From Rhodothermales bacterium (lineage in GTDB: Bacteria; Bacteroidota; Rhodothermia; Rhodothermales; UBA10348), in NCBI GenBank assembly GCA_040221055.1, contig JAVJVN010000019.1:62001-126000 (forward strand): a DNA stretch of 64,000 nucleotides, in the 5' to 3' direction. The notes beneath the pieces are model-generated. The model saw nothing but the letters and a program-made list of their open reading frames with translations. It had not been told where the DNA came from and ran no database searches. The stretch's first letter is position 1; the number at the start of each line of letters is the position of its first letter. The position numbers were made by a program, and so were the translations under genes. Shown here in pieces: positions 1 through 8,277 of this stretch.

Positions 1-2
1 GA

Positions 3-455
3 CCCACACGCATCCCGTCCGGCTCCGGCATCCTCCTGCTGACCGGACTGGTCCTGCTGGCCATCGTGCCTGCGCTCACCCCGTTCGTCGGGGAGGGACT
101 CCGGGCATCCCTCATGCAGGGCTTCTCCATGGTGTGCCACCAGATACCGGGACGGTCGCCGCATTCACATGGCGTGCAGTGGGCCATTTGCCATCGGGAC
201 CTCGGTATCTACTGGGGGTTGCCGGCGGGGGCGTTGGCGTACATCGTGACCGGATGGGCACCGTCCTGGATGAACAGGGGCATTCCATTCCTTTTCGCGG
301 CCGCGCTCGTACCGCTGGGTCTGGACTGGGGCCTGGATGCATTCGGTGTCCTGGCCAACTCGGCGCCGAGCCGGATAGCCACGGGGGCCGTTTTCGGAAT
401 TACGTCCGGGTTCATCCTGGCATGGACGGTACTGACGGACCGGTCCGTAAAATGA
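3..455 (+). CDS. DUF2085-like integral membrane protein (5' end outside window)
   Basis: The frame is open to the first base of the window, so the true start lies upstream; about 150 codons are visible. Residues before the first in-window GTG (66) already form a hydrophobic helix (GILLLTGLVLLAIVPAL). Three more membrane segments follow. The motif MVCHQIPGRSPHSHG...ICHRDLGIYWG, with paired Cys-His groups, is typical of the DUF2085 membrane family, whose function is unknown. The Cys/His pairs suggest metal or redox chemistry, but this is inference. The gene ends at a TGA and is followed by a 90-base gap before the next gene on the same strand. Confidence 0.7.
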   Translation, partial: PTRIPSGSGILLLTGLVLLAIVPALTPFVGEGLRASLMQGFSMVCHQIPGRSPHSHGVQWAICHRDLGIYWGLPAGALAYIVTGWAPSWMNRGIPFLFAAALVPLGLDWGLDAFGVLANSAPSRIATGAVFGITSGFILAWTVLTDRSVK

Positions 456-545
456 CAGATCATCGCATGGACGCGCGTATGTCATGATGCGGACGCTCGT
501 TTTGTGTAGATTGACGCATCCATCCAACCCAACCGCGTTTTCGCC

Positions 546-1049
546 ATGAACAGCAAAACCCAATCGCTCATTCTCGGGGGACTGGTAGCCGGACTGCTCA
601 GCACGTCCTACCTGGGCTTCATCAACATGATCTGCTGTCTGGGCGTCATAGCAGGCGCGCTTACGGCCGTCTGGCATTACACGACAACGTACGATGTGAC
701 CATACCGTCCGGTGAAGGGGCCGGCATGGGCGCGGTAGCCGGCCTCATCGGTGCGGTGGTATCGACCGTTCTGAACCTGGTACTCATGGCCGCCGGTATT
801 CGCCATGATCTTGCGGTGAACCAGTTCATGCTCGATCGTTTCGGCGATCAAATGCCGCCCGAGCAGTACGATCAAATGATTGCCATGATCGAGAAGCCGT
901 TCACGATCGGTGGATGGATGGCGGAGAACCTCGTGGGGCTCGTCATCGGTCTCGCCGTGTCCGCGGTCTTCGGTGCCATCGGCGGCGTGATCGGCGCGAA
1001 ATTGTTCAAGAAGGGCGGCGAAGAAGTCTCCGATCCGCTGGCGGCGTAA
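546..1049 (+). CDS. Small integral membrane protein, unknown function
   Basis: A 167-residue protein with about four hydrophobic segments. The first two lie near residues 7-22 and 27-43, the third near 57-82, and the last, glycine-rich one at about 127-152 (GLVIGLAVSAVFGAIGGVIG) looks like a glycine zipper. The loop between the third and fourth segments is polar and methionine-rich (QMPPEQYDQMIAMIE). The overall shape recalls small Bacteroidota membrane proteins of DUF4199/DUF5518 type, but I cannot assign it to a family firmly. The ATG start gives a full first membrane helix. It converges on the next gene, whose stop is 10 bases away. Confidence 0.65.
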   Translation: MNSKTQSLILGGLVAGLLSTSYLGFINMICCLGVIAGALTAVWHYTTTYDVTIPSGEGAGMGAVAGLIGAVVSTVLNLVLMAAGIRHDLAVNQFMLDRFGDQMPPEQYDQMIAMIEKPFTIGGWMAENLVGLVIGLAVSAVFGAIGGVIGAKLFKKGGEEVSDPLAA

Positions 1050-1058
1050 GACGCGGCC

Positions 1059-1592
1059 TCAATAACGCCGTTTCGAGACCGGCGGGCGCAGGATTTCCGA
1101 CAGGACCACGGCCTTCCGCATGGCGGCGATGTCGGTTGCCGGGTGCAATGTGGCGTCGCGCTCCTGCGGCAGGGGCTCCAAAACCAGCTCCGGCTTAGGC
1201 TTCGCTTTGGGCTTCGGTTGTGCCTTGAACGGATCCTTGGCCCTGGATTCTGATTTGGGCGTCGATGTTTGCCCGAACTCCATGTCTCCGAAGGTTTCCC
1301 AATGGGCCGGGGGGAGTTCGACCTCCTGAACCCGTGTGGGAGCAGGACGGCGTGTTGCCTGGGCCGCTGGATCTGACTGGGGCTGGGGCTCCGGACGTCG
1401 CAAGGGCTCACCGGTCAGGATACTGCGGATTTCCTCGAGCGCGGAATCCATGTCCGGTGACGATTCCACGGACGGATCCACCCCGTCGGGCGACTGCCCG
1501 GCGGGACCTTGCTGCGGTTTTTTCCGCCCGATGAACCCCTGCAGCAGGTAGATGGCTGCAATGGCAATCCAGAAGATGATGTCGAGATCCAT
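1059..1592 (-). CDS. Single-pass membrane protein with low-complexity cytoplasmic tail
   Basis: A 177-residue protein that begins with one clear membrane helix (residues 4-22, IIFWIAIAAIYLLQGFIG) followed by a basic stop-transfer patch (RKK). The rest is hydrophilic, rich in Pro, Ser and Gln, with a Lys-Pro segment (AQPKPKAKPKPE) and a basic C-terminus. This is an N-in anchored cytoplasmic-tail layout with no recognisable enzyme motif. It lies 31 bases downstream of mutY on the same strand and is probably co-transcribed with it. Its conserved position, if shown, would be the best clue to function. I cannot name a family. Confidence 0.6.
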   Translation of the reverse strand: MDLDIIFWIAIAAIYLLQGFIGRKKPQQGPAGQSPDGVDPSVESSPDMDSALEEIRSILTGEPLRRPEPQPQSDPAAQATRRPAPTRVQEVELPPAHWETFGDMEFGQTSTPKSESRAKDPFKAQPKPKAKPKPELVLEPLPQERDATLHPATDIAAMRKAVVLSEILRPPVSKRRY

Positions 1593-1623
1593 GGAGCTGT
1601 GTACGACGGGGAATTCGAGGGGT

Positions 1624-2778
1624 TCAATCAGTCATATCCTTGCGCACCAATCTGTCTGTCAAATGCCGGTTGGCGCGAGGAAACGGCAGGTCTTCCATTT
1701 CGGACGGCGTTGACCATGCGGAGCGAAGATCGGTCCGGGGCGGACGCGACGCATCGGTCAGGCGACAATGCCAGGCATGCAGCGTGATCCTGAAATGCGA
1801 ATAGGCATGCTGTATGGGCGGCTCCGGCTGCCCGATCTCAATGTCCGTGTCCAACTCCTCGCGGACCTCGCGTCGGAGCGCATCTTCCAGATCTTCTCCC
1901 GGCTTGCGTTTACCCCCCGGGAATTCCCAAAGGCCACCCAGCATGGCATCTTCCGGGCGGCGCTGGACGAAATACCGGCCTTCGGGGTCCCGGATGAGCG
2001 CGACCACGATGTCATGGTGGGGTACGCGATCCTTCTTCCGCTTGATCGGGTATCGCATCGGATCTCCTTCCGAAAGACCCACGCAGGCAAACGAGACCGG
2101 GCAGTCGCCACAACGGGGATTCCGCGGTGTACAGACCGTAGCTCCCAGTTCCATCATGGCTTCGTTGTGATGACCGGGTCGGGTCGGGTCCAAAAGACGT
2201 GAGGCCAGGTCGTCCAGGTGCTTCCGGGTGGCCGAGCGTGTGACATCTTCCGGGATGCCGGCCAGGCGGGTCAGGACGCGTATCACGTTTCCGTCCACGA
2301 CGGCGCGGGGCTCGCCGTGGGCCAGGCTGGCAATGGCGGCTGCGGTGTAGGATCCAACACCCGGCAACTCCAGCCATTCGGAATAGGTGGAGGGAAGGGC
2401 GCCGTCCCGCTCCCGTACGACCTGCCGGGCTGCAGCATGCAGATTCCGGGCGCGGGCATAGTACCCCAGGCCTTCCCACTTCCGGAGCACGTATTCCAGC
2501 TTCGCCGCAGCGAAATCGGCGACGGTGGGCCACTCCCGGATGAAGGCCAGGAAGTATGGCAGTCCCTGGTCCACGCGGGTCTGTTGGAGCATGACTTCCG
2601 ACAACCAGATGTGCCACGGATTCCGCGTGGTTCGCCAGGGCAAGTCCCGGGCATTGCGTTCGAACCACCGGGACAGCTCCGTACGCACGGCGATGAGGTC
2701 CGAGGATGGCCAAGGTCCTGCTTCGTCCGGCCGAGCCTCGTCCGGTCCGTCGGTGGTTCGGGGACCCGGTGCGCTCAT
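1624..2778 (-). CDS. mutY: A/G-specific adenine glycosylase MutY
   Basis: A DNA repair glycosylase that removes adenine mispaired with 8-oxoguanine. The start at 2778 gives 384 residues, close to the family norm; the frame stays open far upstream but carries no homology there. Visible elements are the catalytic Glu61 in EVMLQQT, the helix-hairpin-helix LPGVGSYTAAAIA (138-150), the catalytic Asp162 in VVDGNV, and a 4Fe-4S loop with Cys216, 223, 226 and 232 in the exact C-x6-C-x2-C-x5-C spacing. A C-terminal MutT-like domain carries the Nudix pattern GGKRKPGEDLEDALRREVRE (288-307), which recognises 8-oxoG. The start codon overlaps the 5' region of the divergent outer-membrane protein gene. Confidence 0.96.
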   Translation of the reverse strand: MSAPGPRTTDGPDEARPDEAGPWPSSDLIAVRTELSRWFERNARDLPWRTTRNPWHIWLSEVMLQQTRVDQGLPYFLAFIREWPTVADFAAAKLEYVLRKWEGLGYYARARNLHAAARQVVRERDGALPSTYSEWLELPGVGSYTAAAIASLAHGEPRAVVDGNVIRVLTRLAGIPEDVTRSATRKHLDDLASRLLDPTRPGHHNEAMMELGATVCTPRNPRCGDCPVSFACVGLSEGDPMRYPIKRKKDRVPHHDIVVALIRDPEGRYFVQRRPEDAMLGGLWEFPGGKRKPGEDLEDALRREVREELDTDIEIGQPEPPIQHAYSHFRITLHAWHCRLTDASRPPRTDLRSAWSTPSEMEDLPFPRANRHLTDRLVRKDMTD

Positions 2779-2794
2779 GATCGTTGAACGGGAA

Positions 2795-4570
2795 ATGTTG
2801 CCATTCCGAAAGATAGTGTGCCATCCTGTACGCTGTGTGCAGTCGAGGCGTTCGTCGTCCGCGGTGTTCGTGCTCGCTGTGCTCGCTGTGCTCGCGGCTA
2901 CGCCTGCCCGGTCGCAAGCCACGGCGGAATGGACCCTGGCGTACGAACAGATTGGAAAGGAGCCGGGTGGCGATGGCGGGGAGGCATCGGCGTCCAGTCC
3001 ATGGCCCGCCGGCCTGATAACGCCGGACGTACCGGGCGACCGGTGGCGGAATGACCTCGAGCAATGGCTGCACGCAAACGGATGGTTCCAGGCCCGGATC
3101 CTGCACGTGGATCGACAGAATCGGGCCGTTTCCGTGCGGCGTGGACCGGCAGCCCTCGTGTCGGCGGTATCCGTTGAAGGCTGGACGGGATTCGCCGCCG
3201 GGCTCGCGCCCGGCGATACGCTGACCGAACGGGCCCTGGAACGGGAGATGGACACCATCCTGGCCGCCACGACGCGTGCGGGTCGACTGGCCTCCCGCGT
3301 CCGTGTGGCCCGTCTCGAGCCCGACGGCGACCGGATCCGGGTCACATTCGCCGTGGAGCCGGGGCCCATGGCGATTGTGGAAGGGGTCGATTTCGAGGGG
3401 GACGAGCGGACCAAGCCCGTGTACCGGGCACGGGTCGCGGGGATCGTACCGGGGCAGGGGGCGGCGGGGCTGGACCTGGAACGGGCACGACGGCGCACCG
3501 CCGCCGCCCCCACCGTACGTCAGGCGGGCACCCCCAAATACGTCCTGACATCCGATTCCACGGCCCGGCTCGTCATTCCGGTTGAGCCGGCACCTCCGGG
3601 TCAATTCGACCTGACGGCCGGCTGGCTACCCGGCGCGAGCGGCAGTCGGGGACAACTCATCGGGGGCGGTCGCCTTAACCTGCTGAATGCGTTCGGGGCA
3701 GGCCGAGCCATTGACGTTGAATTGGATCGTCGGCCGTCGCAGGTCAGCCAGGCCTACATCCGCCTGTCCGACCCGATGGCCGCCGGCCTGCCGTTCGGCG
3801 TGGAGGCATCGTTCTCGGGCATCCAACAGGATTCAACCTATGCGGACAGGCGCTGGTCGGGGGCCGTCAACTACCTGCTGGATGATCGGCTGTCCCTCGG
3901 GGTGCGGTTGACCAAGGACGTGACGCGGCCGGGCCAGGCGGGGTTGCGGGTGGAGGACGGTCGGCAACGCATCCCCCGGGCGGAGGCCCTGTTCTGGGGG
4001 GTGCAGGTCGAACTCCGGAACGTGGACAGCGAATGGCAACCCACACGCGGCATCCTTTTCCGCTCGCTCTACGAAAGGGGGAATCGCACCACGCGTGCGC
4101 GGGTCGTGGCAGAAACCGGCGCCGAGGAAAGCACGATTGCCGAAACCAGCGCCGTGGAGCGGCTGGAACTGGCACTCCGGGCATTCCTGCCCACATCCGC
4201 ACGGACGGTCCTGGCCCTGGGAGCCGATGTGCGCGGCGTGCGAGGTGAGCAGCTCGACGAGAGCCAACGCATCCGGTTCGGCGGAGCCCGTTCACTTCGC
4301 GGATATGACGAGGACCGGTTCCTGGTCCGGAGTGCGCTTCGTACCTTTGCCGAGTGGCGATACGTACTCGAACGCGGTCAGCGCGTTTTCGCCTTCATGG
4401 ACCTGGGTTGGCTGGATGAGGGAGCGGGGTCCACGGGTTGGTATCCGGGATTCGGCGTCGGGGCCCAGGTGGAAACCGGGGCGGGCGTCATGGACCTGAC
4501 GTACGCCATGAATCCCGAGGAATCGCTGATCAACGGGCGCATCCACATCGGACTCTCTTTTGGACTGTAA
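2795..4570 (+). CDS. Omp85/BamA-TamA family outer membrane barrel protein
   Basis: About 591 residues with an N-terminal signal peptide (hydrophobic core FVLAVLAVLAATPARSQA). The N-terminal part holds one or two POTRA-like units (around VVSAVSVEGWTG and MAIVEGVDFEGDE), and the C-terminal half is a barrel of about 16 strands. GGARSLRGYDEDRF carries the RGY/RGF tip motif of the Omp85 loop 6. The last residues, IHIGLSFGL, form an outer-membrane beta signal. It is shorter than BamA (about 800) and has fewer POTRA units, so it is more like TamA or a patatin-type translocation barrel. The start is uncertain: ATG 2777, ATG 2795 or GTG 2837 all fit, and the last gives the tidiest signal peptide. A short GTGCTCGCT direct repeat encodes the signal core. 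Confidence 0.85.
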   Translation: MLPFRKIVCHPVRCVQSRRSSSAVFVLAVLAVLAATPARSQATAEWTLAYEQIGKEPGGDGGEASASSPWPAGLITPDVPGDRWRNDLEQWLHANGWFQARILHVDRQNRAVSVRRGPAALVSAVSVEGWTGFAAGLAPGDTLTERALEREMDTILAATTRAGRLASRVRVARLEPDGDRIRVTFAVEPGPMAIVEGVDFEGDERTKPVYRARVAGIVPGQGAAGLDLERARRRTAAAPTVRQAGTPKYVLTSDSTARLVIPVEPAPPGQFDLTAGWLPGASGSRGQLIGGGRLNLLNAFGAGRAIDVELDRRPSQVSQAYIRLSDPMAAGLPFGVEASFSGIQQDSTYADRRWSGAVNYLLDDRLSLGVRLTKDVTRPGQAGLRVEDGRQRIPRAEALFWGVQVELRNVDSEWQPTRGILFRSLYERGNRTTRARVVAETGAEESTIAETSAVERLELALRAFLPTSARTVLALGADVRGVRGEQLDESQRIRFGGARSLRGYDEDRFLVRSALRTFAEWRYVLERGQRVFAFMDLGWLDEGAGSTGWYPGFGVGAQVETGAGVMDLTYAMNPEESLINGRIHIGLSFGL

Positions 4571-4594
4571 CTGTCAGAACATGGTCGTCGCAGC

Positions 4595-5323
4595 ATGAAC
4601 GCAAAGCATCGTTTCTACTGTCCTCCTTCCTGTTTTTCGGACAAGCACGTGGTGTTTCCCGAGGATGAGGCGAGGCATGCCGTGAAGGTGCTGCGCCTGG
4701 CTCCCGGAGACCTCGTGACGGTGGTGGATGGCGTGGGCGGCGAGTTCCAGGTCCGCATGGAGACGCTGGCCAAACGAACGGTCATCGGGGCCGTCGAATC
4801 CCGGTCCACGGTGCAGGTGGAGCCGGCCGTCCAGGTGCGTGTGGGGTTGGCCTTGCTGAAGCAGTCGGCCCGGTTCGAGACCTTCCTGGAAAAGGCGGTT
4901 GAACTGGGGGCGCACGAAATCATTCCGCTGACCACGAGCCGGTCCGAAGCGTCGTCGTTCCGCCGCGCACGGGCCGAAGCCATCATGGTGAGTGCGCTCA
5001 AACAGTCCGGTCGATCGGTCCTTCCGGTACTCCGTGACGTCACCCGCCTGGAAGATGCGCTCCGTGAGCCCCCGCCCACGCCCGGTGGCGCACGGCTCCT
5101 GGCGCACGAGGGGACCGGACCCGCATCCCATATCCGTCACGTCCTGCCGGCCGATGCGTCGCATGTGACCGTCCTCATTGGCCCGGAAGGTGGGTTCACG
5201 GACGAGGAAGTCCAGGCAGGCCGCGAGCGGGATTGGACACCGGCCTGGTTGGGCGCCCGCCGATTGCGTGCGGAGACGGCGGCCATGGCGGCACTTGGAT
5301 TCATCATTATGTCACTTGAGTGA
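4595..5323 (+). CDS. rsmE: 16S rRNA (uracil-1498-N3)-methyltransferase RsmE
   Basis: A SPOUT-class (trefoil knot) methyltransferase that modifies U1498 of 16S rRNA using S-adenosylmethionine. The 242 residues match the family length. An N-terminal PUA-like RNA-binding region starts with HRFYCPP and HAVKVLRLAPGD. The knot follows with ALLKQSARFETFLEKAVELG, the conserved IGPEGGFTDEE loop and RLRAETAAMAAL at the end, which are hallmark RsmE motifs. The gene starts 24 bases after the Omp85 stop and is followed by secG. Its last bases appear to contain the -33 element of the secG promoter. Confidence 0.97.
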   Translation: MNAKHRFYCPPSCFSDKHVVFPEDEARHAVKVLRLAPGDLVTVVDGVGGEFQVRMETLAKRTVIGAVESRSTVQVEPAVQVRVGLALLKQSARFETFLEKAVELGAHEIIPLTTSRSEASSFRRARAEAIMVSALKQSGRSVLPVLRDVTRLEDALREPPPTPGGARLLAHEGTGPASHIRHVLPADASHVTVLIGPEGGFTDEEVQAGRERDWTPAWLGARRLRAETAAMAALGFIIMSLE

Positions 5324-5346
5324 ACGCCTGCGGATGTTGTATCTTG
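5316..5346 (+). promoter_or_regulatory. Bacteroidota-type promoter for secG
   Basis: TTG at 5316-5318 is followed after 21 bases by TATCTTG at 5340-5346, 31 bases before the secG ATG. This fits the primary-sigma pattern of Bacteroidota (TTTG or TTG, 19-21 bases, TAnnTTTG). The -33 element lies inside the rsmE coding end. This is pattern matching only; no transcript start is known. Confidence 0.45.
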
Positions 5347-5376
5347 ACAGGCTGGAAACCCAACTCTGTTTGACCC

Positions 5377-5751
5377 ATGTTTACTTTTATAGTGGTCCTT
5401 ATTTCGATCATCGCCGTCCTCATGACGCTGGCTGTACTCTTGCAGAGCGGAAAAGGAGGCGGCCTGGCCGGTATTGCATCCGGCGGTGCGACCACGCAGA
5501 TCCTGGGTTCCCGGCAGGCTCCGGACTTCCTGGAGAAAGCCACCTGGTATCTGGGCGGCTCCTTCATCGTCCTGTGCATCCTGTCGAACTTCGTGATTGA
5601 CCAGTCCACGGCGCCGAGCTCGGTCATCCAGGGCCAGTCACAGGGTCAGACGCAGCAGTCCATCCCGGTTCTTCCGCCCGCCGATGCCGGTGCCGAGAAT
5701 GCGACGGAAGGCGCTGTGAACCCGGACAACACGCCTCCGGACAACCAGTAG
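5377..5751 (+). CDS. secG: Preprotein translocase subunit SecG
   Basis: The small accessory subunit of the SecYEG protein export channel in the inner membrane. The 124 residues hold two membrane helices (about 1-21 and 51-70). Between them is the conserved cytoplasmic loop LLQSGKGGGLAGIASGG, which is diagnostic for SecG, followed by the loop residues TQILGSRQAPDFLEKATW. The C-terminal 45 residues are a hydrophilic Gln/Asn/Pro-rich extension, common in Bacteroidota. A strong hairpin terminator follows 38 bases after the stop. Confidence 0.96.
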   Translation: MFTFIVVLISIIAVLMTLAVLLQSGKGGGLAGIASGGATTQILGSRQAPDFLEKATWYLGGSFIVLCILSNFVIDQSTAPSSVIQGQSQGQTQQSIPVLPPADAGAENATEGAVNPDNTPPDNQ

Positions 5752-5788
5752 TTGCTGTAGGCTCAACGGACCAATGACCCGAATGAAA

Positions 5789-5823
5789 CAGGGGCGCTCC
5801 GCGTATGCGGAGCGCCCCTGTTT
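5789..5823 (+). terminator. Intrinsic terminator after secG
   Basis: A perfect 14-bp stem (CAGGGGCGCTCCGC at 5789-5802 and its complement at 5807-5820) with a GTAT loop, followed by TTT. It ends the secG transcript and also faces the 3' end of rnpB on the other strand, 13 bases away. Confidence 0.8.
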
Positions 5824-5835
5824 GCATTACGCGGC

Positions 5836-6230
5836 CATGCCGACCTGTAAGCCGAATTCTGTCTGACTGCGAAGCGCCGCCCTCGACGCAGTGAGATCAT
5901 CATTTATCTGGGACCGGTGTCACCACCGGCCTCATGCAGTCTACCCGCATCGCACTTCGACGGGCCGCCATATCCCTTGCGGGAGCGATGCTGCTTGACC
6001 TTGCACCCCATGGGGTTTGCCTGGCCACCCCGGTCACCCGGAATGCCGGTGGGCTCTTACCCCACCATTTCACCCATTGCCTGTGCCCTTGCGGGCCATC
6101 GGCTGGTTTGCTTTCTGTTGCACGTGCCGTCACGGTCCGAAGACCGTGCCTTCCTGTTAGGAAGCACGGCGCCCTGTGGTGTTCGGACTTTCCTCACCCG
6201 GAAACCGGGCGCGATGATCCGATCGGCATG
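5836..6230 (-). ncRNA. rnpB: RNase P RNA, bacterial type A
   Basis: The catalytic RNA of RNase P, which cuts the 5' leader from tRNA precursors. On the minus strand the 5' part carries the universal GAGGAAAGTCCGAAC block followed by ACCACAGGGC. The 3' part ends with AGAATTCGGCTTACAGG. The P1 helix can be drawn: CATGCCGA at 6230-6223 pairs with TCGGCATG at 5843-5836, which sets the ends. The region between holds the expected ACAGAAAGCAAACC and GGGTAAGAGCCCACCGG elements. Length is about 395 nt, as expected for a type A RNA. It lies just downstream of the zinc-ribbon-like gene, 7 bases from its stop, so it may be transcribed from inside or upstream of that gene. Confidence 0.96.
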
Positions 6231-6237
6231 ATTTGGT

Positions 6238-6999
6238 TTACAGCGAGAGGCTGTTGGCCGTCTCCTCGAACAAGTCGCCGTCGACAATAATCCGTCCGGA
6301 GTGCTCGCAGACCACGACGCGGTTGCGCTGACGGATTTCAAGCTGACGCTGGGGCGGTACGGCATATCCGGCAGCGGCACCCCGCTCGAGCGGGACCACG
6401 GCGCGGCCGTCACGGACGCGGCTGCGGAGTCGGTCGTAGGCGTTGATGTAACGACCTTCAACCGCATTCACGGCATCCTTGCGAAGCTTTTCAACCGCCG
6501 TCTGCTCGCTTTTCGTGTCCTTCAGCACTTCCGACAGTTCAGACTGCTTGGAGGCCAGGATCTCGTTCAGTTCCGCGAGACGGTTGGTCGCTTCCTCGAC
6601 CGCCACTTCGACAACCGGAGCGGCCGCCGCCAGCTCTTCGATTTTCGTCTGGCTGTCAATGATCCGCTGCTTCTGGGCTTCGATTTCCTTTGTCAGGGCA
6701 TCGTATTCCCGGTTGTTGCGGACCTGGAGTTGCTGCTCCTCATACTTCTTGATGAGGCCTTCGGACTCCTTGATGTCGTTGGCCGCCTGCGCCTTTGCAA
6801 CTTCGTTGTCCTTTTTTTCCTGCTCCAATTTCTCGAGCCGGATTTCAAGGCCTGCCTTTTCGTCCTCCATGTCATGGATTTCGTCAGGAAGGTCGCCCCG
6901 CAGCTTTTTGATCTGATCGATTTTGCTGTCGATGGTCTGAAGACGGACGAGGGCTTTCAACTGTTCGCCGATCGTCGTTTCCGTTGCAGTGGTGGGCAT
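6238..6999 (-). CDS. Coiled-coil protein of the C4 zinc-ribbon family, zinc ligands lost
   Basis: A 253-residue protein made of a long antiparallel coiled coil (about residues 10-190, heptads rich in E, K, L, Q) and a C-terminal piece matching the zf-RING_7 / C4-type zinc-ribbon family (YQfO/Nif3 neighbours). In the family this end has two CxxC pairs; here the first is replaced by Ala/Gly/Tyr (AAGYAVPPQRQLEIRQRN) and the second by CEHSGRIIV, so only one of four Cys remains. The surrounding fold residues (PPQRQLEIR, GRIIV) are kept. The gene follows nif3 by 96 bases on the same strand, the usual pairing. The role is unknown; nucleic-acid binding has been suggested for the family. Confidence 0.85.
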   Translation of the reverse strand: MPTTATETTIGEQLKALVRLQTIDSKIDQIKKLRGDLPDEIHDMEDEKAGLEIRLEKLEQEKKDNEVAKAQAANDIKESEGLIKKYEEQQLQVRNNREYDALTKEIEAQKQRIIDSQTKIEELAAAAPVVEVAVEEATNRLAELNEILASKQSELSEVLKDTKSEQTAVEKLRKDAVNAVEGRYINAYDRLRSRVRDGRAVVPLERGAAAGYAVPPQRQLEIRQRNRVVVCEHSGRIIVDGDLFEETANSLSL

Positions 7000-7095
7000 A
7001 TCGTATGTGTGTCGTTCTTTGGCAGACGGAGATGAACGATGCGTTCCTGATTTGGTTCAGTATAATTATCGTGAACCGGCGGGCTTTTCACGTAT

Positions 7096-8226
7096 TCAAT
7101 TGCCTGCCAGCCAAGTGCGTACCGGCGCCGTTCGCGTGCCCGTAACATGCCACGTGACGTCCGGAATGGCGTCCGCCAATCGGTCCCTCAGGAGATCCTC
7201 GGTCAGGCGTTCGGTTTCGTAGTGTCCAGGATCGACCAGCGCCATGGCGACGGATCCGTCGGGTGCCATGACGTCGAACCACGTATGGTACGTGATGTCG
7301 GCGGTAACGTACACATCGGCCCCGGCCCGCTGCGCAACGGGAATGAAATCCGATCCCGATCCGCCACAGACGGCAACGCGCTGGACCATGCGTTCGGGGT
7401 CCCCGGCATAGCGCAATCCCGGGGATGCGAGCGCGTCGGCGACCCGGTCCAGGAACGTGCCCAACGGGATGGACTCAGGCAACTGCCCGATGGCACCCAG
7501 ACCGGCATCCCGGTACGGTTGCTGCACCGGGTACAGGTCGTAGGCCACTTCCTCATAAGGATGCGCGTCGCGGAGGGCAGCCACGACGGCCGATACGCGA
7601 TGTGCCGCAACTTCCATTTCGAGGCGGATTTCCGGGACCGATTCAAGCGGCCCCCCGGCCGTTCCCGTGTGGGGGTTGGCCTGTGCGCCCGGACGGAACT
7701 GTCCCGTGCCGTCTGATCGGAAGGCACAGGCTTCATAGTGGCCAATCCGACCTGCTCCAGCCGCGGCAAGTGCCTGGTGGACCGCGTCGGCATCATCCGG
7801 CGGCACGAAGGTCACGAGTTTCCGGACGGCATCCTCCAGTCCGGACAGGAACGTCACGTCCCGGGCTCCCAGTCGGCGGGCCAATTCAAAACTGACGCCG
7901 TCCCGCGCGGCGTCCAGGTTGGTGTGGATGCTGTAGAGGGCAATGCCCTGTTCGGCCAGGCCGAGCACGAGGCCGGGAACGAGGCCGTCGGGCGTGACGC
8001 GCTTGATGCCCCGGAACAGCAACGGATGATGCGTCACAATGAGTTCCGCATGCATGGCGCGCGCCTCTTCCAGCACGTGCGGGGTCATGTCGAGGGCAAT
8101 GACGGCGCGGGTAACTTCGGCGTCCGGGCGGCCCACCTGGAGACCCACATTGTCCCAGGACTGGGCGGTTCCACCCGGCGCCCACGCTTCGAGGACGCGT
8201 GCTATTTCGGAAACGGTTGCGGACAT
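7096..8226 (-). CDS. Nif3-like dinuclear metal centre protein
   Basis: A 376-residue member of the Nif3/YqfO (UPF0135) family, toroidal hexamers that bind a pair of divalent metals. The function is not settled; GTP cyclohydrolase-like and regulatory roles have been proposed. Metal ligands are seen in VTHHPLLFRG (about 64-73), HTNLDAARDG and VDPGHYETE near the C-terminus. The middle, roughly residues 130-250, is the extra PII-like insert typical of the longer YqfO forms (EIRLEMEVAAHRVSAVVAAL, HPYEEVAYDLYPV). It is followed by the zinc-ribbon-like gene, an arrangement seen in other bacteria. Confidence 0.93.
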   Translation of the reverse strand: MSATVSEIARVLEAWAPGGTAQSWDNVGLQVGRPDAEVTRAVIALDMTPHVLEEARAMHAELIVTHHPLLFRGIKRVTPDGLVPGLVLGLAEQGIALYSIHTNLDAARDGVSFELARRLGARDVTFLSGLEDAVRKLVTFVPPDDADAVHQALAAAGAGRIGHYEACAFRSDGTGQFRPGAQANPHTGTAGGPLESVPEIRLEMEVAAHRVSAVVAALRDAHPYEEVAYDLYPVQQPYRDAGLGAIGQLPESIPLGTFLDRVADALASPGLRYAGDPERMVQRVAVCGGSGSDFIPVAQRAGADVYVTADITYHTWFDVMAPDGSVAMALVDPGHYETERLTEDLLRDRLADAIPDVTWHVTGTRTAPVRTWLAGN

Positions 8227-8277
8227 GGGGGAAATATAGGGCTCGCGTGGTTGGGCGGATTGGGCGGGTCAGGCGGG

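Noticed and set aside
2871-2896. GTGCTCGCT direct repeats, considered as a regulatory repeat.
   Set aside because: They encode the Val-Leu-Ala core of the signal peptide and read as simple slippage repeats inside a gene.
2012-3604. A long minus-strand frame continuing from mutY across the Omp85-type gene.
   Set aside because: It is in a different frame from mutY and rich in Arg and Pro with no homology; the plus-strand barrel gene explains the region.
5836-6230. tmRNA or 6S RNA as the identity of the non-coding stretch after secG.
   Set aside because: The GAGGAAAGTCCGAAC block and the matching P1 helix identify RNase P RNA; no tRNA-like ends or tag frame are present.
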